Numbered from the stretch's first letter, positions 1 through 8,655 are shown. The stretch: 64,000 nt of DNA from Chloroflexota bacterium (GCA_005881275.1 VBEF01000017.1:23987-87986); one strand, 5' to 3'. The notes: generated from the sequence alone by a model not told the origin. Translations and numbers: made by a program.

Positions 1-759
1 GGTTATGAGGTCGTCATCGGCGACCTGGAGGAGCTCGACACGCTCGCCGAAGCCTTCGACGGCGTCGACATCCTCTGGCTGCTGACGCCTGCTTCGGCCC
101 TGGAGCCGTCGATGGGCTCGAACGCGGTCCAGGCCGCCAAGCGAGCGAAGGTCAAACACATCGTGCGGAACTCGGCCATCAAGGCGGGACATGACGCCCC
201 GAACAGGAACGGCCGCCTGCATGCCCTCGTCGAAGAGTCCGTGAAAGCCTCGGGCATCCCATGGACGATCCTCCGTCCGCATTACTACATGCAGAACCTG
301 CTCAGCTCGGCAAGCTCGGTGAGCTCGGACGGCATGCTCTACATGAACATGGGCCAGGGCCGCGTCGGGACGATTGACGGGCGCGACGTGGGCGTGTTCG
401 CCGCCAAGATCATCGAGCACCCGGACCGTCACGCCGGCAAGACCTACACCCCGACCGGTCCGGAGTCGATCGACATGGGATCGGCAGCGAATGCCCTGAG
501 CCGGGTCCTCGGCAAACCGGTGACGTACGTCGCTCTGCCGCCAGAGGCCGCGCAGCAGGCGATGCTCGGCTTCGGCCTCTCGCGCTGGTTCGTCGGGAAC
601 GTGGTGGACTACGGCCGCGCGTATTCCGAGGGGTGGGGTGATTTCACAACGAGCGAATTCAAGGATGTCATCGGGCACGAGGCCCGCTCCTTCCAGCAGT
701 TCGCGACGGACTTCGCACCGGCCTTCGGTGGCTCGGTGAAGGAAGCAGCGCATGCTTGA
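1..759 (+). CDS. NmrA-like NAD(P)-binding protein, 5' end missing
   Basis: The reading frame is open from the first base, so the gene starts before the window; the ORF track begins at an internal ATG at 112. The visible 252 residues look like the C-terminal three quarters of an NmrA/atypical SDR protein. An acidic strand is followed by 'DILWLLTP', then a 'VKHIVRNSAIKA' strand and the 'WTILRPHYYMQNLL' motif typical of NmrA proteins. The N-terminal glycine-rich nucleotide motif lies outside the window. Members bind NAD(P)H as redox sensors or act as quinone or sugar-nucleotide reductases; nothing here selects among these roles. It is followed after 18 nt by a cupin gene with its own strong ribosome binding site, so the two may be co-transcribed. 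Confidence 0.8.
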   Translation, partial: GYEVVIGDLEELDTLAEAFDGVDILWLLTPASALEPSMGSNAVQAAKRAKVKHIVRNSAIKAGHDAPNRNGRLHALVEESVKASGIPWTILRPHYYMQNLLSSASSVSSDGMLYMNMGQGRVGTIDGRDVGVFAAKIIEHPDRHAGKTYTPTGPESIDMGSAANALSRVLGKPVTYVALPPEAAQQAMLGFGLSRWFVGNVVDYGRAYSEGWGDFTTSEFKDVIGHEARSFQQFATDFAPAFGGSVKEAAHA

Positions 760-777
760 TAGGCAGGAGGTTGGCTG

Positions 778-1272
778 ATGTCGAACGAGTTTTTCGCCCT
801 GGATTCCGAGGGCGGCGACCCGCTCTGGTACCTCCAGGTCCTGATGACGATCAAGGCGAGCGGCGACAAGACGGGCGGCGCGCTCGGCCTGCTCGACTTC
901 AAAACGCCGGCCGGCCAGACACCTCTCCATGTCCATCACCACGAGGACGAGGGCTGGTATTTGCTGGAGGGCCAGATCTCATGCACGTGCGGCGAGGAGA
1001 GCGTGACCGCCGGGCCGGGAGCGTTCCTGTGGCTGCCGCGCGACGTGCCGCACCGGTTGCGCTTCGAGACCGAATGCCATCTCCTGCAGATCGCGATCCC
1101 GGCGGGCCTGGAGGCCTTCCACAAGAAGATGGGCCAGCCCGCGCCGCGCATCGAGCTCCCCCCTCCTGGGCAGGTCCTCGACAAGGAGAAGTACCGCCGG
1201 CTCGCGTCCGAGCACGGCCTCGAGATCATTGAGCTCCCGCAGTGGGACAAGAAGGAGGAAGCCAAGCGATGA
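778..1272 (+). CDS. Cupin-domain protein
   Basis: A 164-residue single-domain cupin. Cupin motif 1 is seen as 'PLHVHHHEDEGWYLLEG' (two-His-one-Glu metal site) and motif 2 around 'PGAFLWLPRDVPHRLRF', which supplies the last histidine. The start is set by AGGAGG about 8 nt upstream of the ATG. Such small cupins are metal-binding isomerases, dioxygenases or ligand sensors; the substrate cannot be read from sequence. The stop overlaps the next start (ATGA), so it is translationally coupled to the DUF6081-like gene. Confidence 0.85.
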   Translation: MSNEFFALDSEGGDPLWYLQVLMTIKASGDKTGGALGLLDFKTPAGQTPLHVHHHEDEGWYLLEGQISCTCGEESVTAGPGAFLWLPRDVPHRLRFETECHLLQIAIPAGLEAFHKKMGQPAPRIELPPPGQVLDKEKYRRLASEHGLEIIELPQWDKKEEAKR

Positions 1273-1988
1273 CGGTTCTCGAGTACGACACGTTCACAGA
1301 AGGCGCAGTCGACCCCACCAAGTGGGTGCCGCTGCAGCTGCCCACGCCCGACGGGAGCATGTGGTCTTACGGCGACCCGCAGGCCAAGGTCGAGGCCCAC
1401 GACGGCACGCTGACCATCACAGTCAACCCATTCCGGCTCAAGCACGACAGCGTCCACATGCTCGACGACCCCAAGCACCTGCTGGTCACGCCGCAGCCGA
1501 TCCCAGTCCCAGCGACCGGGGCGCGCATCTCCGCAGAGATGGCCTGCGAGACCTACAACGGCAACCCGGACGACATCACCGACGGATGGGTCGGCCTCGT
1601 CGTGGGCGACTTCTCGACCGGGATGATATTCGACTGGATGCTCAGCGGGACGCGCGTGGGCGCCCTCTATGAGCGCCTGCCGATCCCCGGCGTGACTCCC
1701 GAAGGCGGCTCGTTCAGCTACCTGGTGCAATCGCCATTCGTCGCGATCAACGAACCTGGCAAGTTCAGGTCCTATGAGATCGCGCTCAACCCCAAAGCGC
1801 GCTCAGCCGAATGGAAGGTCGACGGCCAGGCTTTCTATCGCACCGAGGGGATCCCGGTGGAGGTCCAGTCGGTCACGTTGGGCCTGATCGTGTGCACGCT
1901 GAAGCCCACCGGCCCGCACGGCAGCACCTCGGTGCACGGCCAGGGTGCCAGGGGCAGCTGGCGGCACCTCAAGGTCGCGAGCGGGTAG
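1269..1988 (+). CDS. DUF6081-like conserved protein (beta-sandwich type)
   Basis: A 239-residue soluble protein without signal peptide or membrane segment. The track starts at 1242, but the ATG at 1269 overlaps the cupin stop and is preceded by GAAGGAGGAA, so I take 1269. Alternating short strands ('YDTFTEGAVDPTKWV', 'VGDFSTGMIFDWML', 'YEIALNPKARSAEWKVDG') give the look of a concanavalin-like sandwich and recall the DUF6081 family of actinomycetes; this assignment is from memory of the family pattern and is tentative. Function unknown. It forms a two-gene unit with the cupin and runs convergently into the GntR gene with a 6-nt gap. Confidence 0.7.
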   Translation: MTVLEYDTFTEGAVDPTKWVPLQLPTPDGSMWSYGDPQAKVEAHDGTLTITVNPFRLKHDSVHMLDDPKHLLVTPQPIPVPATGARISAEMACETYNGNPDDITDGWVGLVVGDFSTGMIFDWMLSGTRVGALYERLPIPGVTPEGGSFSYLVQSPFVAINEPGKFRSYEIALNPKARSAEWKVDGQAFYRTEGIPVEVQSVTLGLIVCTLKPTGPHGSTSVHGQGARGSWRHLKVASG

Positions 1989-1994
1989 CGGTAC

Positions 1995-2759
1995 TCAGGT
2001 TCCCTCGAGCGCCGAGAAGAGCTGCAATGCGGTGCGGACAAGGGTGGGCTCGCGCTCGGGAGCGATCTGCGCCATGAGCGTGAGCGCGGCTCGCGCCGAG
2101 TGCTTGGCCACCAGCGACGCCGCCTTGCTCGCGTCCTTCCTCTTGCACGCGCGGAGGATTGCCTCGTGTTCCTCGAGCAGGCGAACGCCGCCCTGGATCT
2201 CCTCGGTCTGGAACATGCGCCGGAAGCGTTCCGCGCGGTCGAAGTACGTCGAGAGCGTGCGCGCAAACTCGCGCCCCGCCTCGGGGATCAGCGCGCGGTG
2301 GAACCGCCGGTGGGCACGCGCCCACGTTTCCGCGTTTGTGTCGGAGGCGTGCTTGCGCATCTCCTGCACGGCCTCGGCCAGCTCCTGGAGCCTGGATTGG
2401 TCGAGCAGCGGCACGGTGACCAGGACGCCGGTCGCTTCCAGCAGCACCCGGCTCCCATACACCGTATCGATGTCGCCGACGTCAAGCGCGGTCACGTGCG
2501 TGCGGCGGTTGTGCTCCGACTGGACGATACCCTCCGCTTGCAGCATGCGCATCGCTTCACGTAGCGGAGTCCGGCTGACGCCGAGGCGCTCGGCCAGCTC
2601 GACTTGGGAGATGCTCGCTCCGTTCGGGATGGCGCCGTCGAGGATCAGCCGGCGCAGGTATTCATGCAGCGAGCCCGCGGTCGCGCGGCCGTTGCGCCGG
2701 TACGGTTTGATCGCATCGAGTGAGACGCTGGAGCGTCGTCGGCGTTGCGGCGTTGCCAT
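1995..2759 (-). CDS. GntR-family regulator, FCD (FadR) subfamily
   Basis: A 254-residue regulator. A winged helix occupies roughly residues 27-95 ('ISQVELAERLGVSRTPLREAM' is the classic GntR recognition segment), followed by an all-helical FCD effector domain containing a metal-type 'HRRFHRAL' motif and a terminal 'HEAILRA' helix. FCD proteins usually repress a neighbouring catabolic operon and release DNA when a carboxylate or sugar acid binds. The divergent amidohydrolase-dioxygenase-FAH-dehydrogenase operon starts about 30 bp away, so it is the obvious target. That gap is very short for two promoters, so at least one transcript may be leaderless or the true start of this gene may lie further inside. 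Confidence 0.88.
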   Translation of the reverse strand: MATPQRRRRSSVSLDAIKPYRRNGRATAGSLHEYLRRLILDGAIPNGASISQVELAERLGVSRTPLREAMRMLQAEGIVQSEHNRRTHVTALDVGDIDTVYGSRVLLEATGVLVTVPLLDQSRLQELAEAVQEMRKHASDTNAETWARAHRRFHRALIPEAGREFARTLSTYFDRAERFRRMFQTEEIQGGVRLLEEHEAILRACKRKDASKAASLVAKHSARAALTLMAQIAPEREPTLVRTALQLFSALEGT

Positions 2760-2789
2760 CGCAGCGGACAGTGTATGCAGTTAAGGACC

Positions 2790-3653
2790 ATGCGCCGCAT
2801 CGACGTTCACTGCCACCCCAACACCGCGGAGTGGTTCAACGCGATCACGCCGTACGTCGAGGCGCTGCGCACATACTGGAACCGCCCGTGGGCCCCGCTG
2901 CGCGAAGAGCAGGTCATCGAGGAGCTGCGCCAGGCGGAGGTTGAGGTGCTGATGGTCGCCTTCGATACCGAAACGGTCACCGGCTGCCCGCCGTGCACCA
3001 ACGACTACGTGGCCGGGCTGCGCGACCGGCATCCCGACGTGGTGCTCAACGCGTGGGCGTCGGTGGATCCGTGGAAAGGCCCGAAGGCGATCCAGGAGGC
3101 GGAACACGCCATCAACGACCTCGGTCTCATCGGCTTTCACTTCCATCCGATCTGCGGCGACTTCTCGGTCGACGACCCGAAACTGCGTCCACTCTTCGAG
3201 AAGATCACGGAGCTCGGCGTGCCCGTGCTCATCGACGTCGGCACGACCGGCATGGGCGCGGGCGCGCCGGGGGGCCTCGGCCGGCGTCTCAAGATGTCGC
3301 GGCCCCTGCCCGCGCTCGACGACCTCGCCGCCGACTTCCCCCAGCTCAAGATCATCGCCGCGCATCCCGGATGGCCTTGGACCGACGAGGTGCTGATGAT
3401 CTGCCTGCATAAAGGCAACGTGTTCTGGGAGATGTCAGGCTGGGGTCCCGAATATTTCCCCGAAGCGTTGAAGCACGATATCCCGCGACGGTTGAAGGAC
3501 AGGGTGATGTTTGGAAGCGACTACCCAAGTCTTACGCACAGAAGGCTTTTCGAGGGCTGGTCGAAGCTCGGGTACAGCGACGAGGTGATGGACGGGGTGT
3601 TCCACTCCAACGCCGAGCGCATCCTGAATTTAGCGATGGCAAGGAGGGCGTGA
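2790..3653 (+). CDS. Amidohydrolase-2 / ACMSD-type metal-dependent hydrolase or decarboxylase
   Basis: A 287-residue TIM-barrel protein of the amidohydrolase_2 family. Metal ligands are visible as 'DVHCHPN' (HxH) near the N-terminus, 'AAHPGWPW' in mid-C-terminal position and the terminal Asp in 'GSDYPSL'. The track starts at 2745; the ATG at 2790 directly precedes the conserved beta-1 strand, has AAGGA just upstream and avoids overlapping the divergent GntR start. ACMSD-type members decarboxylate cyclic or semialdehyde acids and others hydrolyse lactones. The neighbouring ring-cleavage dioxygenase and FAH gene favour a step in aromatic-acid breakdown. It is followed by a coupled TGATG junction. 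Confidence 0.85.
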   Translation: MRRIDVHCHPNTAEWFNAITPYVEALRTYWNRPWAPLREEQVIEELRQAEVEVLMVAFDTETVTGCPPCTNDYVAGLRDRHPDVVLNAWASVDPWKGPKAIQEAEHAINDLGLIGFHFHPICGDFSVDDPKLRPLFEKITELGVPVLIDVGTTGMGAGAPGGLGRRLKMSRPLPALDDLAADFPQLKIIAAHPGWPWTDEVLMICLHKGNVFWEMSGWGPEYFPEALKHDIPRRLKDRVMFGSDYPSLTHRRLFEGWSKLGYSDEVMDGVFHSNAERILNLAMARRA

Positions 3654-4573
3654 TGATCACAGCGATCGGACATGTCGCTCTCCAGGTCCCGAACCTGGAC
3701 GAGTCGGTGGCTTGGGCGACGACGGTGATGGGGCTGCGCGAGGTGGCGCGCGAGGGCGCCGGGCGCGCGCGGGGCTCACCTGCGGGCTCGACCTCCTTTC
3801 TGACGCATGGTGGCGCGCATCACTCGCTCATCTACATCGAGGCGGGCGAGGCGGCGCTCGATCACATCTCGCTCCAGGCCCGAGACGAGGACGCGATGCA
3901 TGAGCTGAACGACCAGCTCGCCAAGCACGGCGTGAGAACCATCGACCACCAGCGGGAACCTGGCGTGAAGGACTCAATCCGCTTCGCGGGCCCCGACGGC
4001 CATGTCTTCGAGGTCTTTACGGGGATGAGTCAGGACCAGCCCCGTCACACCGGCAAGGGCGTGCAGCCGCGCAAGTTCGGTCATCCGATGCTCAAGTCGG
4101 AAAGGCCGCGAGAGACGCAGCAGTTCATCGAGCAGGTGCTCGGGTTCCGCCTCTCCGACGATGTGGGCGACGGCACCCTGCTCTTCCTGCGTTGCAACGC
4201 CGACCATCACGGAATCGGCATCACCAAGGGCGGGGAGGGTCTGCACCACTACGCGTGGGAGGTGGAGAACATCGGAGCCCTCGGCATGCTGGGCGACGTC
4301 CTGGAGAAGAACGACGGCCGCTTTCTGTGGGGGCCAGGTCGCCACGGCGCGGGCGGCAACCTCTTTACCTACCACCTCGATCCCGCGGGCTGCGTTGTCG
4401 AGTACTACGCGGACCTGATCAAGATCTACGACGAGGCGACCTACAAGCCCGGTCGCTGGGAGATGTCCAACTATCGCTTCGCCAATCTCTGGGGTCCGGG
4501 CATTCCGGGCCACGAGTTTTTTGATGCCGGGGCAAACCTGCCGCGCGCGGGGGCGACCGCGAGCAAGAAGTGA
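3653..4573 (+). CDS. Two-domain extradiol (VOC) ring-cleavage dioxygenase
   Basis: About 306 residues with two glyoxalase/VOC modules: 'AIGHVALQVPNL' opens the N-terminal module and 'KFGHPMLKSERP' the C-terminal one. The catalytic Fe(II) site expected in the second module is present: His in 'FGHPML', His in 'LHHYAWEV' and Glu in 'VVEYYADL'. This is the type I extradiol arrangement that cleaves catechols to muconate semialdehydes. AAGGAGG lies 5 nt upstream of ATG 3653, which overlaps the previous stop (TGATG); the track's GTG at 3650 is one codon earlier. The following FAH-family and zinc dehydrogenase genes fit processing of a meta-cleavage product. The exact substrate is unknown. Confidence 0.87.
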   Translation: MITAIGHVALQVPNLDESVAWATTVMGLREVAREGAGRARGSPAGSTSFLTHGGAHHSLIYIEAGEAALDHISLQARDEDAMHELNDQLAKHGVRTIDHQREPGVKDSIRFAGPDGHVFEVFTGMSQDQPRHTGKGVQPRKFGHPMLKSERPRETQQFIEQVLGFRLSDDVGDGTLLFLRCNADHHGIGITKGGEGLHHYAWEVENIGALGMLGDVLEKNDGRFLWGPGRHGAGGNLFTYHLDPAGCVVEYYADLIKIYDEATYKPGRWEMSNYRFANLWGPGIPGHEFFDAGANLPRAGATASKK

Positions 4574-5454
4574 AACCCTGGAGCCTCGTCACGTACCGGA
4601 CCGCGTCGGGGGAAGAGCGCGCCGGCGCCTGGCAGGACGGACGCGTGTCCGAGCTGCCGGTCGCGGCCTGTGGTGTGCTCGAGCTGATCGAGCTCTGGGC
4701 CGAGACGGAGCCGATCCTTCGTGGCTTCGACCCTCAAGCCGCAACCGAGGTGGCCGGTGCCGAGCTCGTGCTCCCCCTGAAGTATCCGCGCAAGGTGCTC
4801 TGCTCGGGCGCCAACTATCACGCGCACATGCGCGAGATGAAGGTCGATCGTCCCGATGACGCGCGTCCTTACTTCTTCCTCAAGCCGCCGACCACCGCGC
4901 TGGTCGGTCCGGGCGAGCCCATCGTGGTACCCGCCGATCCCGCAGCCAGGGTCGATTGGGAGGCCGAGCTCGCTGTGGTGATAGGTCGCCGCGGACATCA
5001 CATCAACCAGTCCGACGCGCTCACGTACGTCGCCGGCTACTCGGCTGTGAATGATGTTTCTCTGCGCGGCCCCCATCGCGTGCAGCATCCGATCGGCGCG
5101 CCGTTCGAGTGGGACTGGCTGGCGTCGAAAGGCGCCGACCGATCGACGCCGCTTGGTCCGGGGATCAGGCCCGCATTCATGGTCGGAGATCCGCAGCACC
5201 TCGACCTTCGCCTGTGGGTCAACGGCAAGCTGAAGCAAGAGGCCAACACCTCGGACATGGTCGTCGGAGTGGCGGCTCTCATCGCCGCAGCGAGCGAGCT
5301 GGTCACCCTCGAGCCTGGCGACGTCATCGCCACCGGCACGCCCGACGGCGTCGGCCTCCCGCGCGGCGAGTTCCTCCATCCGGGCGACCTGGTCGAGATG
5401 GAGGTCGCGGACTTTGGCCGACTCTCCAACCGCGTGGAGGCGGAATCGGCATGA
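4570..5454 (+). CDS. Fumarylacetoacetate hydrolase-family enzyme (hydratase/isomerase/decarboxylase)
   Basis: A 294-residue FAH-fold protein. Conserved motifs are 'CSGANYHAHMREM', 'DWEAELAVVIGR' (metal-binding acidic motif), 'YSAVNDVSLRG' and 'VIATGTPDGVGL'. FAH enzymes cleave or hydrate 2-keto and 2,4-diketo acids; in meta-cleavage pathways they act as 2-hydroxypentadienoate hydratases or oxalocrotonate decarboxylases, which fits its place after an extradiol dioxygenase. The GTG start overlaps the previous stop (GTGA), showing coupling. A second, divergent FAH gene occurs at 12.8-13.6 kb in the fucose cluster. Confidence 0.88.
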   Translation: MKPWSLVTYRTASGEERAGAWQDGRVSELPVAACGVLELIELWAETEPILRGFDPQAATEVAGAELVLPLKYPRKVLCSGANYHAHMREMKVDRPDDARPYFFLKPPTTALVGPGEPIVVPADPAARVDWEAELAVVIGRRGHHINQSDALTYVAGYSAVNDVSLRGPHRVQHPIGAPFEWDWLASKGADRSTPLGPGIRPAFMVGDPQHLDLRLWVNGKLKQEANTSDMVVGVAALIAAASELVTLEPGDVIATGTPDGVGLPRGEFLHPGDLVEMEVADFGRLSNRVEAESA

Positions 5455-6485
5455 AGGCGGCAGTAATTCACGAGTTCGGCTCGCCGGATGTGCTGCGCAT
5501 CGAGGACGCATCGGCGCCTCGCCCCGCGGCAGACGAGGTGCTGGTTCGAGTCCACGCCATCCGCGTAGGCGGGTTGCTGGACGTCGGCACACGCGCGGGC
5601 CGCAATCCCTTCGCGCGTTTGACCTTTCCGCACATCCTTGGCGCTGACTTCGCCGGCGAGGTCGTCGAGGTGGGGGATGCGGTCACCAGCGTCAAGCCAG
5701 GCGACCGTGTGGCGGTCACGCCTTTCGTGGCCTGCGGCCGCTGCCCCGCGTGCCTGGCCGGCCGCGATTATGGATGTCCGAGCGCGCAGCTGGTCGGTGT
5801 CCACCGCCAGGGCTCCTACGCCGAGATGGTCTCGGTTCCTGAAAAGGTTGTGCGGCGAATCCCGCCGGGCCTCAGCTACGAGCAGGGCGCGGCCATGGCG
5901 TTGAGCGGTCCTGTCGCATTCACCCAGTTCTCAGTCGTCGGGCTCAAGGCGGGCGACTGGGTGCTGGTCACTGCTGCGGCGTCGGGCCTGGGTCTCGTCA
6001 CTGCGCTCGTAGCCAAGGCACTGGGCGCGCGCGTCATCGCCACCTCGCGTAAGGATTGGAAGCGCGAGATGCTTCGTGAGCGCGGTTTCGAAGCGGTGCT
6101 CGATACCGACGACGACGCATTCGGCAACCAGGTCGGCGAGCTCACGGGAGGCCAGGGCGTGGCGATCGCGGTCGACAACACGTCGTCGGCCACGATGTTC
6201 CCCGAGGTCCAGGGCGCGCTCGCCAGGCTGGGGGTGATCGTGACGTCCGGCGCCCAGGTGGCCGAGCCTGTTCCTGTCGACCTGCGCTCGCTCTACCTGA
6301 AAAGTCAGTCGGTGATCGGAATCCGGACCCACACGCAGGCGGCGCTCGACGGTTTCTGGCGCCTGGCGGGGAACGGCATGGAGACGCTTGTCGACAAGAC
6401 GTTTCCACTCGAGCAGGTGGGGGACGCGCATCGGTATGTCGAGGCGGAGAAGAACTTCGGCCGGGTGCTGCTGACGATCGATTAG
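5451..6485 (+). CDS. Zinc-dependent alcohol dehydrogenase / quinone-oxidoreductase-like MDR
   Basis: The track reports a 458-residue ORF from 5109, but its first part is an antisense-like shadow of the FAH gene; the real start is the ATG at 5451, overlapping the FAH stop (ATGA), giving 344 residues. A GroES-like domain begins 'MKAAVIHEFGSPDVLRI' and carries a four-cysteine structural zinc loop (CGRCPACLAGRDYGC). The Rossmann domain has 'AAASGLGLVTALVAKALGA'. The usual catalytic-zinc cysteine near residue 40 appears to be replaced ('IRVGGLLDVG'), so it may be a structural-zinc-only quinone-type oxidoreductase. Last gene of the ring-cleavage operon; it probably oxidises or reduces an aldehyde, alcohol or enone intermediate. 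It overlaps the convergent ligase by 4 nt. Confidence 0.85.
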   Translation: MKAAVIHEFGSPDVLRIEDASAPRPAADEVLVRVHAIRVGGLLDVGTRAGRNPFARLTFPHILGADFAGEVVEVGDAVTSVKPGDRVAVTPFVACGRCPACLAGRDYGCPSAQLVGVHRQGSYAEMVSVPEKVVRRIPPGLSYEQGAAMALSGPVAFTQFSVVGLKAGDWVLVTAAASGLGLVTALVAKALGARVIATSRKDWKREMLRERGFEAVLDTDDDAFGNQVGELTGGQGVAIAVDNTSSATMFPEVQGALARLGVIVTSGAQVAEPVPVDLRSLYLKSQSVIGIRTHTQAALDGFWRLAGNGMETLVDKTFPLEQVGDAHRYVEAEKNFGRVLLTID

Positions 6486-8110
6486 TGCGCTGCGGAGAGC
6501 TTCTCCGCCACCTGCTTGGTCAGGACGTTCTTCGCCACCTTGCCGAACTTGGACAGCGGAAGATCATCCGTCAGCTCGAGCCGCTCCGGCAGCTTGAATT
6601 TGGCCAGCCCCTTCTCCGCGAGGAACGCGGTCAGCTCAGGCAGGGTCAAGCTCCGGCCCGCCTTGAGGATGACGAATGCGCACGTCTTCTCGCCCAGGAC
6701 AGGGTCAGGCATGGGAACGCACGCCACGTTCATCACGGCGGGGTGCGACAGGATCAGGTTCTCGATCTCCTCCGCGCTGATCTTTTCCCCACCGCGATTG
6801 ATGAGGTCCTTCTTGCGCCCCTCGACCACGTAGTTGCCCGACGGGTGGCGTCGCATCAGGTCACCCGACATGTAGAAACCGTCAGGCGTGAAGGTGCGCG
6901 CGTTGTACTCCGGCACGCCGTAGTAGCCGCGCAGCGTGTACGGGCCTCGGACCAGTAGCTCTCCGATCTCGCCGTCCGTCACTGGGTTGCGTTCGTCGTC
7001 GACGATCATGATCTCGTCGTCGGGACAGACCGGCCGGCCCACCGTTTCGAATCGAACCTCGTCGGGGTCGTCGAGGCGGACGAACATCAGCAGACCCTCG
7101 GCCATGCCGAAGACCTCTTGCACGCGGGCGCTTGGAAAAAGGGCCTCGGCACGGCGCTTGACTTCGGGCTGCAGCTTCTGACCACCCGTGTTGATGACGC
7201 GCACGGAGCTGAGGTCGAAGCCGCCGATCGACGGCGCGTTGACGTAGCGGATGAGCAGGGCCGGCACGAGCTCTAGATGCGTCACGCGCTCGCGCTCAAT
7301 CAGCGGAAACACGTCGTCCGCCCGCGCTGACTCTGTCAGCACGACGCGCGCGCCTTCGACGAAGAAGCCGCTTATGCCGGGGCAGGCGAGCGGGAAGTTG
7401 TGCGCGATGGGGAGGACCACGAGGAGGCAATCGCCCGGTCGGACATCGTTGACCGCCACCGCCGCCTTGGTGTTGTACACGTAGTCGTTGTGCGTGCGGG
7501 GAATGAGCTTGGGCACGCCGGTCGTGCCGCCCGACAGCTGCAGGATGCACGGCTCTTCCGGGTCGACCTCGACCCTGTCCAGGCTCGCTTGCTCCAGCGA
7601 CGGCTTGCGCGTAAGCAGCTGCCGGATCGTGGCAGCGCCGAGGACGACGCGCAGCTCGGGGTGGGCCTCGCGGATGGGCGCGATCAGCTGGCTCGAATCG
7701 AAATCGCCAAGCTTTTCGCTGACCGCATAGCCGCTTGCCTCGGAGAGCTCGAAGAATGCGTTGATCTCCGTCCAACGATGTGAGGCAAGGGCCATGATCG
7801 GGATGGCTCCGAGGCGCTGCAGGGCAAAGTACAGATAGACGAACTCAGGCACGTTGGGCAGCTGGACCACCCAGCGGTCGAGTGGCGCGACGCCGAGCTC
7901 CAGCAGATGGAGCGCGAGCCGGTCGATCCTCTCCTTGAGCTGCGCGAACGTCACCCGATCGTCACCGCTTACCATGGCCACCAGGTCGCCGTGCGTCGCG
8001 AAGACGTCGTTGTAGTAGCGTCCCTGCGGGTTGTCTTCCCAGTAACCGAGCTCGCGATAACGCGCGGCGAGCTCCTCCGGAAACGGGGTGACGCCGGGCA
8101 GCTTGCTCAC
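6482..8110 (-). CDS. AMP-forming acid ligase of the EntE/DhbE (aryl acid) type
   Basis: A 542-residue ANL-superfamily enzyme. The track extends to 8260, but the first 50 residues are low-complexity shadow of the MarR gene; GTG 8110, one nt after the MarR stop, is the likely start. Motifs: P-loop 'LQLSGGTTGVPKLIPRTH', 'PIAHNFPL', 'FGMAEGLL', 'SGDLMRR', 'GRKKDLINRGGEKIS' and a terminal catalytic Lys in 'LSKFGKVAK'. The 'RTHNDYVYN' and 'LPIAHNFPL' segments are characteristic of aryl-acid adenylating enzymes such as EntE and DhbE. No siderophore NRPS is nearby, so a catabolic aryl-CoA ligase role (salicylate-like acid) is more likely. It sits in an operon behind marR. Confidence 0.87.
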   Translation of the reverse strand: MSKLPGVTPFPEELAARYRELGYWEDNPQGRYYNDVFATHGDLVAMVSGDDRVTFAQLKERIDRLALHLLELGVAPLDRWVVQLPNVPEFVYLYFALQRLGAIPIMALASHRWTEINAFFELSEASGYAVSEKLGDFDSSQLIAPIREAHPELRVVLGAATIRQLLTRKPSLEQASLDRVEVDPEEPCILQLSGGTTGVPKLIPRTHNDYVYNTKAAVAVNDVRPGDCLLVVLPIAHNFPLACPGISGFFVEGARVVLTESARADDVFPLIERERVTHLELVPALLIRYVNAPSIGGFDLSSVRVINTGGQKLQPEVKRRAEALFPSARVQEVFGMAEGLLMFVRLDDPDEVRFETVGRPVCPDDEIMIVDDERNPVTDGEIGELLVRGPYTLRGYYGVPEYNARTFTPDGFYMSGDLMRRHPSGNYVVEGRKKDLINRGGEKISAEEIENLILSHPAVMNVACVPMPDPVLGEKTCAFVILKAGRSLTLPELTAFLAEKGLAKFKLPERLELTDDLPLSKFGKVAKNVLTKQVAEKLSAAH

Positions 8111-8111
8111 C

Positions 8112-8639
8112 TCACGATTGGGCGGCTTCGACTTCAGGGATCTGGGCTGCGAGGTGGACCTGAAGCCGACCGAGCAGCGAGATGAGGAGCTCCTTCTCGT
8201 TGGACCCGAGGACGGAGGCCATCGCGCGTTCGGCCGCGAAGTGCTCCGGCAGCAGACCATCGAGCAGCTTCTTGCCCGCGTCGGTGATCACGATGAGCGA
8301 CATGCGGCCGTCGACCCCGCTCCGGTTGCGCCGGATCAGCTTTTTGGCCTCGAGCGCGTCGAGGATCGCGGTTACCGCGGCCCGCGTCACCAGAAGGCGA
8401 TCTGCGATCTCGTGCGGATTCACCGCTTCGGACGACTGGCGGAGGATGACAAGCGCATTGAAGCCGGACAGCGACAGTCCATAACGCCGAAAACGCCGGC
8501 TCAGCGCTGTGGTGACCAGGCTGTCCGTGCGGATCAAGTTGATCAACACCTCCGTGGCGCGCCGCTCCATCTGCGGAAACTCCCGCTGGAGGGTGGAGGA
8601 GACGCGGACCGGAGCGTGAAGGTCCTTGCGCGTTGCCAT
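8112..8639 (-). CDS. MarR-family transcriptional regulator
   Basis: A 175-residue MarR protein. Helical dimerisation ends flank a winged helix with 'EIADRLLVTRAAVTAILDAL' as recognition region and the wing 'RNRSGVDGRMSLIVITDAG' containing the family DxRxxxxxxT signature. Such regulators typically repress aromatic-acid degradation genes and are released by aryl-CoA or phenolic ligands. It precedes the EntE-like ligase with a 1-nt gap. A perfect 10-bp palindrome lies just upstream of its start, between it and the divergent luciferase-like gene, so it probably controls both directions. Confidence 0.9.
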   Translation of the reverse strand: MATRKDLHAPVRVSSTLQREFPQMERRATEVLINLIRTDSLVTTALSRRFRRYGLSLSGFNALVILRQSSEAVNPHEIADRLLVTRAAVTAILDALEAKKLIRRNRSGVDGRMSLIVITDAGKKLLDGLLPEHFAAERAMASVLGSNEKELLISLLGRLQVHLAAQIPEVEAAQS

Positions 8640-8655
8640 GTTCGATATAGTACAC

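Noticed and set aside
5109-6485. 458-residue ORF as a fusion of an unknown domain to the dehydrogenase
   Set aside because: The first 114 residues overlap the FAH gene in another frame and are Arg/His-rich; the dehydrogenase starts at 5451.
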